Source: Odontocerum albicorne
Taxonomy: Eukaryota; Arthropoda; Insecta; Trichoptera; Odontoceridae
DNA length: 64,000 nucleotides
Direction: 5' to 3'
NCBI GenBank assembly: GCA_949825065.1
Contig: OX463839.1
Location: 26,273,734-26,337,733 of the forward strand
Shown here: positions 58,046-64,000 of the stretch, piece after piece
How positions within the stretch are numbered: position 1 is the first letter of the stretch
How the letters are laid out: each line of letters starts with the position of its first letter
Translations under genes and position numbers: made by a program
Notes under the pieces: model-generated
Seen by the model: only the letters and a program-made list of their open reading frames with translations
Told to the model about the DNA's origin: nothing
Database searches by the model: none

Positions 58046-59697
58046 TTAACATCTTTCTAGTTAGTTGTTAGCGATCGCCATATGGTACAATAATAACCCC
58101 GCTAGGCTATATTGTACACAACAAGAAAGCAAAAACAATTCAATGCATGAAAGTAAATTTAGATCTTTTAGAGTAGATCGCGCTGGTTGGAGACTTACGA
58201 GTATGTTGTCCCCCATAACAACGTTGGTGCTGAAAAGATCGAACTGAATTGAAGTGTTCATAATACTTATATTTATCTTTCTCACACACAATATGTTTTA
58301 ATGAGCTAATTCAACAGAAATTATTGGTTATAAATTGCCGACAAGCTGCTATTTTCGGATAGTTGTTTTCTAATTTTTCTGCTACGTTTATCATATTCTT
58401 ACACCCTCGAAACTATGAGTGACCAAATTAAAGTTATTGAGTAATTTCCAGGAATTGCAATTCTAATTTCATAGTTTTAGTAGTGCTTGCTACAGAAGCT
58501 ACAAATATCTGTGCCGCTGCGAGAATATTTGGTATTACGTAAAACAATGTTAGATGTTGGCGATCGCAGAAACAAGACCCAAGGAATGCATATTTTACAA
58601 AAAAGGCATTCCAAGGCCTGAAATAGGTCATTTTGAATCATGCGATAAAAAAGTGCCCGAGTATTTTTTAACTACGAGTAAAAGCAGATTTATAAAATGG
58701 GAGTCACTTTACTATCAGTCACCCTATAGTCGGACTAATGCGATAAGCTCATACTATTTTTTAAATCATCGTTATCATGTTAAGACTACTATTAAATTAA
58801 ATCCCTTTCATTTGTTGGAATAAAAGGCGTCTATGCCAACTAGAACATTAAGTTTACCTTTTTTTTATTGTATTTCTAATAATACTGTAGTTATTAACAC
58901 TCATGGCATATTTTATTTTGAAAGGTATCCCTCCGATAAATAGAAAATACAATCAAATTATAAATTCAATATAACAAAGATTCAGTTTCTGGCCTCAAAT
59001 GTCATAAATTCATCCCGGCTGTTGGAATATGGAGGTACACAGCGAAACTCAATCAATATGTTAATATTTTTCGGGAAGTCGCTCGCGTAAATCAAATATG
59101 GAAATGGGACAGATTTCAGAATAATTGTAACGTGTCTTTCTGTACGGAAAATCAATTAATCACATGTTTTACTAAATCAGTTACGTGATATAGATAAATT
59201 TATGATAAAACTGAAAAGTGATTAAAAGTGTCAAAATGTTGTGTTACGTCGAAGGAATAAATGGCACATAAAAACATGTTCATATTAATTATAACACACG
59301 CCATGCTTGAAAACAAATACACCAATTGACCAAGTTTGAAATAAAAAAAATAAAAAAATTATCTTGTTGCTCTTTATCTTTGAATGAATTATGATAATCA
59401 AATATTTACCTATAAATAAATCTTCTTGAAATATGAAAAAAATAATATCGTATTTGGCCTTGTAAGAGGGCTGCACTTTCGATCCGGAGATTTCACACCA
59501 ATCACAGATGGAACTAAAAATATGTTATTCTCACGTAAGGCTTTTCTATTGGTATGAACACATTAGCATCTAGCTTCGATATATTGTATTTTATAAAATG
59601 AAATAGTTGTATAAATCAATAAGTAAGACGATCCATACACACGCATTCAATAATGAATAACAGGACATTTCCACGCACTGATCAAATACAAACCATA
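58046..59697. other. Unannotated stretch
   Basis: No gene or repeat family recognised. Short frames on both strands (58.0-58.8 kb) overlap each other and have no motifs. Confidence 0.45.
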
Positions 59698-59705
59698 GTC
59701 TAAAC

Positions 59706-60210
59706 CAGTGTTCCCCAACCGGTGGTCCGCGGCCCGGTGCCGGGCCGCAGAAATTTTCCGCCGGACCGCAAACTGTATCGGACCGCAAATTTCAAGAAAT
59801 TCGCCATGCAAAAATATTAAATATAGGATTTTCATCCATGTCTTCAATAAAATCGAAACACAGGAATAGACTGGACGTAAATGCAGCACTTCGTCTGCCA
59901 GAGACAGCACTGCAGCCAAGAATATCCAATATATTAGCAAAGATCAACAGCAGGTTTCGCATTAGTTTGTTGCAAAAACCCCATGGTTTTTGTTAAATTT
60001 TAATTGTATCAGACAATGTTAGGTACAATGAAAATTGTTTAACTGTTATACGTATATTTGTCAATTATAGTTACATATGTCCATCTGTCAAAATATAAGA
60101 TTAAAAAAATATTTAATAAAAAAAAACATTTTTATTTCAGTATTAGTGGTCCGCGAAAAAAATTTCCTTTTTTTACCGGTCCACAGGTCTAAAAAGGTTG
60201 GGGAACACTG
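59706..60210. mobile_element. Non-autonomous hAT element with 8-bp target duplication
   Basis: Perfect 15-bp inverted ends CAGTGTTCCCCAACC (59706-59720 and complement at 60196-60210) bounded by GTCTAAAC on both sides (59698-59705, 60211-60218). The duplication has T at position 2 and A at position 7, as hAT targets prefer. The 505-bp body has a GC-rich subterminal palindrome (CGGCCCGGTGCCGGGCCG) and repeated GGTCCGCG/GGACCGC words near the ends, and no transposase. A hAT enzyme from elsewhere would have moved it. Intact ends suggest a fairly recent insertion. Confidence 0.95.
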
Positions 60211-60218
60211 GTCTAAAC

Positions 60219-61009
60219 TAAACAATCACTTCGAGAAGTTGGAAATCAATTTATCAGGAAAGAAAGGCAACAAATGTTAAGGAATTGAAAATAAAGGAGT
60301 TTGTTAATGTTTGTCAGTTTTCACCCGTAAACAAAAATGCATAAACTATTCATACATTTCAGGCAATATTTCGTGAAGAGATAAGTGCTCTTTTACATTA
60401 AACAGTAAAGAAAATCGCAAATAAATTATTTCTTAAGATCTTACTAAAATGAATTCTGGATATTAAAGAGTAGAAAAATTTCAGTAGACGCAAAGGTGAG
60501 AAATATTAAACCCAAACACATTGTTCAAAAAGTCTTTTTAGTAAACGAGATCATTTATATTAAACACAGTGTGTGATAAGGTAATCCAACACGATTATCC
60601 TAGAGAACTATACGCTTAATTGTATATCGTTTGAAATCTTTTTCAAATATTATATAGCCCCTATAAAAAATATGTTCGAACGAAAAAATGTCAAGTTTTA
60701 GTTTAAAAACAAATTTTCTGACTCAGTAATCCCGTATAAAAATACAGCAACCCGCAAACAACAATTGAACTCATATACGCTTACAACATCCAACGATCAA
60801 ATCAACTTGTTTCCATAAATATGAAAGTATGCAAGATTAGTAAACTCTGATTCACATATAATGTATGTATAAGTCGGTTAACTAAGACTTAGTTTAAGCT
60901 TTCTTATTCACGAAAATATTTTAACGTATGCGCTTTTACGGTATTTGTAATCGACTTATTTAATGAAATTAAAAAATATATTTATTGGGTTGGATCTTTT
61001 ATGCATATC
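60219..61009. other. Unannotated AT-rich stretch
   Basis: Nothing recognised. Confidence 0.5.
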
Positions 61010-61275
61010 TTTTTCCAATTATTCGCTAGCGAAACCTCGTGTCATTCCGGTAACAGTCCTTTTCCAAAGCGGAAACTCATGCCACACCGCGGCCCAACAC
61101 CAAATCCTTTGATAAACCATTCAGATTTATGGTGATAAATTGCGCCGCGGAGATTTGATTACAATGCTGTCCGTCGAGCAGCTGTGCGATTGGGCGGTGA
61201 GTGAAATATGTTTTTACGCGTAGCCCCTGGATTGCCGAATGCGCGACATAAATGTGTGTGACTCAGAATAGGAAA
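61010..61275. promoter_or_regulatory. Possible conserved noncoding block
   Basis: Non-repetitive and GC-richer than its flanks, with GATTTATGGTGATAAATTGC, GCCGCGGAGATTTGATTAC and GAGCAGCTGTGCGATTGGGC (containing the CAGCTG E-box). TTTATGG and TGATTAC are homeodomain-type words. No open frame. Role inferred from composition and motif density only. Confidence 0.25.
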
Positions 61276-61709
61276 CCAGGGGTAAATAATTGCCTTCTCT
61301 TATAAACCGTAAGAAATTGTTGAAACTTTTAATTTTACCAAAATGATGTCTTAAGTCCTCCAATTATGTAATCCTTTTAAAAAAAATACATTGAATAAAC
61401 AGTGGTTCTAATAATTACGTGCTAAGTATATATTGTTTATTTTAGGCGAAAGACTGGTCAAGGAAATAAAGAGATCCAACACATGGTAAACAAACAGTGA
61501 ACAACTGTTTTCTTATACCTTAACTATTTTTTGTACCAAAATCTTCCACTCGTGCGACACAATGGCAGGTACGTAACTTATAAACAAAAGCATTGATATA
61601 TAATTTATTAAAAATATTGCAAAAAACAGATAATGCATGCATCATTAATATTTGGTCGATCAATTAAGATATTCAATCCAGTTAAGAATATTTTTAATTA
61701 CATACACAG
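61276..61709. other. Unannotated AT-rich stretch
   Basis: Nothing recognised. Confidence 0.5.
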
Positions 61710-62165
61710 ATACATTCAATCACGCCATATCCCTTTTGGGATAGACAGATAAAACAGATCTTTATGTGTTTCTATCCATCCATACATTTTTCGTATCACT
61801 TGCATTCATACATCTCGTAATACATGGTATTCTGTTTCTCGCAATTCTTACCTTCCCCACAATAAAAATTTCCGCAACTAACTCTTTTCCCTATTTCTTC
61901 GGTCCACCTTTTCCTCGCTCTTCATTTATCCCATTAACTTATTTATTTCGTAAGTCTTTCACAACTCATTCTCTCAACATGACCAAACAATCTCAAGATT
62001 CTTTTTTTAAGTCTACTTATAATACCCGTATATAACAAAAATGTATCCATTATCAGATCTTTTCTAACTCGATCAAACAGATATTTAACGATAGCCACGC
62101 ATTTCAACTTCATTAATTCTGCTCTTTTGTTTTCCAATTCCATATTTTTTTATTTACTTTTTTAA
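61710..62165 (-). pseudogene. LINE 3' region with FGHVERM motif
   Basis: Minus strand: ILRLFGHVERMSCERLTK is preserved (about 61990-61943); upstream residues are frame-broken. Plus text begins with the tail CCATATCCCTTTTGGGATAG and ACAGATAAAACAGATC. Same family as 11218-11910, different degree of decay. Confidence 0.75.
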
Positions 62166-62479
62166 TATTTACAAATTCTGAAAAGATTTAGATAAATGTT
62201 ATGACCACTTAGTCGTTCTTTATCTGCATACCTCTCTTACACTCTCTTCAATACTAAGCATTAAGAAATGTCACCCTATAATTGTCTTTTAACTTCTCAA
62301 CTTCGAACATCTTGGGAATAAATGCCTTGTGCCTATATCTACAATCTTTTAATTCTATTCCAGATTAGTGTCGACGATTATATGTAGGCCAAATCCATAG
62401 TTCCATAAATACTGGCAACTTAATTACATTTATCACCTAAATTCTCTTAGAAACTTAGAAAGGTTTTCTATTACACATG

Positions 62480-63220
62480 TTACATCATCACCATTACCAG
62501 GCAAGTTAGGTCAACTTTTATATCTTGATACACATCAAATATCATCCACTAGATCAACCATACTTTCCTTGGTCTAACTCTCTCATGGATTCCACTAACA
62601 AATATCATCCACTTGATCAACCATACTTTCCTTGGTCTAACTCTCTCATGGCTTCCACTAACATTCGCACTATATATTTGTTTTGTTAATTTTTCTTTAT
62701 TTATTCGTTTCACATGCTCAAACCATCTCAGAGTGCATGCTTCTTCATTTTACTCAACACATCAACACCCAGTTGACACTCATCCCTTATAAATTCATTC
62801 CGTATTCTGTCAAACATCGTCATCCCATGTATTTTTCTCAGTACATGTATTTCTAGAGCATTTTTTCGGTTGTTATATCTTTTCCATATCCACGTCTCAC
62901 TTATATACATCAAAGTTATCACCACTGACATACTGTTATGGACTATGCTGTCCTTTTCGATTATACATGTTTTAGTGCCCCATTGCATTTGATTTATATC
63001 GCTATTTTTTTCCCTCTTAACTCTTCCATTCTCTAAGAAAATACTACCCAAATAGAAAAATTCTTCAACTAGGTCCAATCTTTTATTGTTCACCCATACA
63101 TTGCCTATACTTTTAATTTCACACTTTCCTATCACAATGACTATGGCTTTCACAACATTTATTCTCAGATTTCTATCTTCACATCCCTCATATGATTACA
63201 ATTTACTTACCAAACTCTAT
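62480..63220 (-). pseudogene. LINE reverse-transcriptase C-terminal region, longest copy
   Basis: The minus-strand frame 63153-62728 gives VEEFFYLGSIFLENGRVKRE, then SETWIWKRYNNRKNALEIHV, LRKIHGMTMFDRIRNEFIRD and ECQLGVDVLSKMKKHAL. YLGS...(E)DGR and the ETW.WK..........E...LRKI blocks follow the catalytic domain in many insect LINEs. The YADD core is beyond the preserved part. A 63-bp tandem duplication (62537-62662) interrupts the downstream RGRP-coding area. Confidence 0.85.
62537..62662. repeat. 63-bp tandem duplication in LINE copy
   Basis: AAATATCATCCACT.GATCAA begins at 62537 and 62600; both units read CATACTTTCCTTGGTCTAAC then TCTCTCATGG.TTCCACTAAC. Other copies of this LINE have the segment once. 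Confidence 0.9.
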
Positions 63221-64000
63221 AAACTTTTCGTTTAATAATATCAAACTAAATGTATTGGCATTAAATAACGAATTTTGAAAACATTGCTCAAAATGTGCCT
63301 TGTAAACTCCAAATTAACTTTTTTGTGGTTTCCGGGGGTTTCTAAAAAAATCCTTTCCCCCGATTTGTTGGCTTTTTGAAAACTCAGAAATATCAAATAA
63401 GTTGGAGAGCACAACAATTTTTCAAAGCACCCCTTGCTGGCGGCCTCAGTGCTAACTTATTAAAGTTTCAACAAACAGTGGTGTATATCGGTGACACTGA
63501 CAGACAAAACAGGGAAAACAATTTCACAGGGATTGATTGAAATGGGGTTCAAAAAGTTGGAAAAAGAATACTAGAAAAAATTCAATGGTAGTTTTCTGAA
63601 AAGTTTTCAAAAAGTTTTTTGTTATCAAATTTCAGATTTAACCGATTCATAATCACGGTGCGTGTTTTACACTTTTCATACAAAAAATAAATGTTTTAAT
63701 AACTGTTGATTTTCTTATCAATTTTTTTGAATATATTTGTTAATTTTTTATTACTAATCACCGATGCCCCAAACTTTAATAATGTCTTAATGTTTACGAA
63801 ATAAAACAAAGTGTTTGGACCATCCTCACTATCATGACCTCAAAATGGGTATTTCTAATTCAGTTTATTTCTATGAAAAAAGCATAGAAAATATTATATA
63901 CTATACAAGTATGTTTCTTAATCCATTTCTTAATTCAAATATTAATTGATATAAATTAGAAACAAAAAAACATCTATGTGCTTAAACCTTATGCAAGTCA
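63221..64000. other. Unannotated stretch to window end
   Basis: 63290-63560 has mixed composition (TTTCCGGGGGTTTCTAAAAA, CTTGCTGGCGGCCTCAGTGC); not assigned. The rest is AT-rich. Confidence 0.45.

Overview
The window is AT-rich eukaryotic nuclear DNA. The transposable-element content (mariner, piggyBac, hAT, Helitron, 3'-truncated LINEs, tRNA-derived SINEs) points to an arthropod, most likely an insect. The many truncated LINE tails in which the antisense strand reads roughly GGGGTAGGCAGAGA are reminiscent of Lepidoptera, but I hold that assignment loosely. I find no intact host protein-coding gene, no rRNA and no convincing functional tRNA. A run of exactly 200 N (2356-2555) is a scaffold gap of conventional size. 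The window is best read as a repeat-dominated intergenic or large-intron region. Layout: 1-10 kb holds LINE C-terminal scraps on both sides of the gap, a few decayed SINEs, one unusually non-AT-rich block (8.43-8.72 kb) and an unidentified possible pseudogene near 9.65-9.83 kb. 11-14 kb is a nested cluster: a LINE 3' end carrying a 72-bp-scale foldback insertion, then a dispersed element interrupted by a Helitron (Pif1-like) helicase fragment bracketed by 21-bp direct repeats, then two copies of a further element tail. 14.4-16.24 kb is an internally deleted mariner whose 5' side runs directly into a ten-unit 103-bp satellite. 17.2 kb has a TTAA-flanked piggyBac-type MITE. 19.5-20.6 kb has a long SINE-like repeat (second copy at 30.7 kb) followed by a six-unit 71-bp minisatellite. 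33.48-35.32 kb is a complete-ended but decayed piggyBac element with internal duplications, abutted by a SINE and a minisatellite that looks grown out of a SINE tRNA head. 49.3-49.7 kb has a 55-bp minisatellite. 50.48-50.68 kb has a possible promoter and noncoding first exon. 55.8-56.5 kb has a long decayed frame ending in an 8-residue tandem repeat. 59.7-60.2 kb has a textbook non-autonomous hAT element with 8-bp target duplication. The last 2 kb holds two more LINE tails. How the parts work together: they do not form a pathway. The recurring themes are (1) at least a dozen 3' ends of one LINE family in both orientations, (2) many degenerate SINEs sharing the same tRNA-like head and the same 3' end, (3) minisatellites with units of 24-108 bp, some visibly tied to transposons, and (4) a strongly repeated short word, ACTCGTA/TACGAGT, scattered through the whole window. 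All identifications are by eye; no database search was possible.
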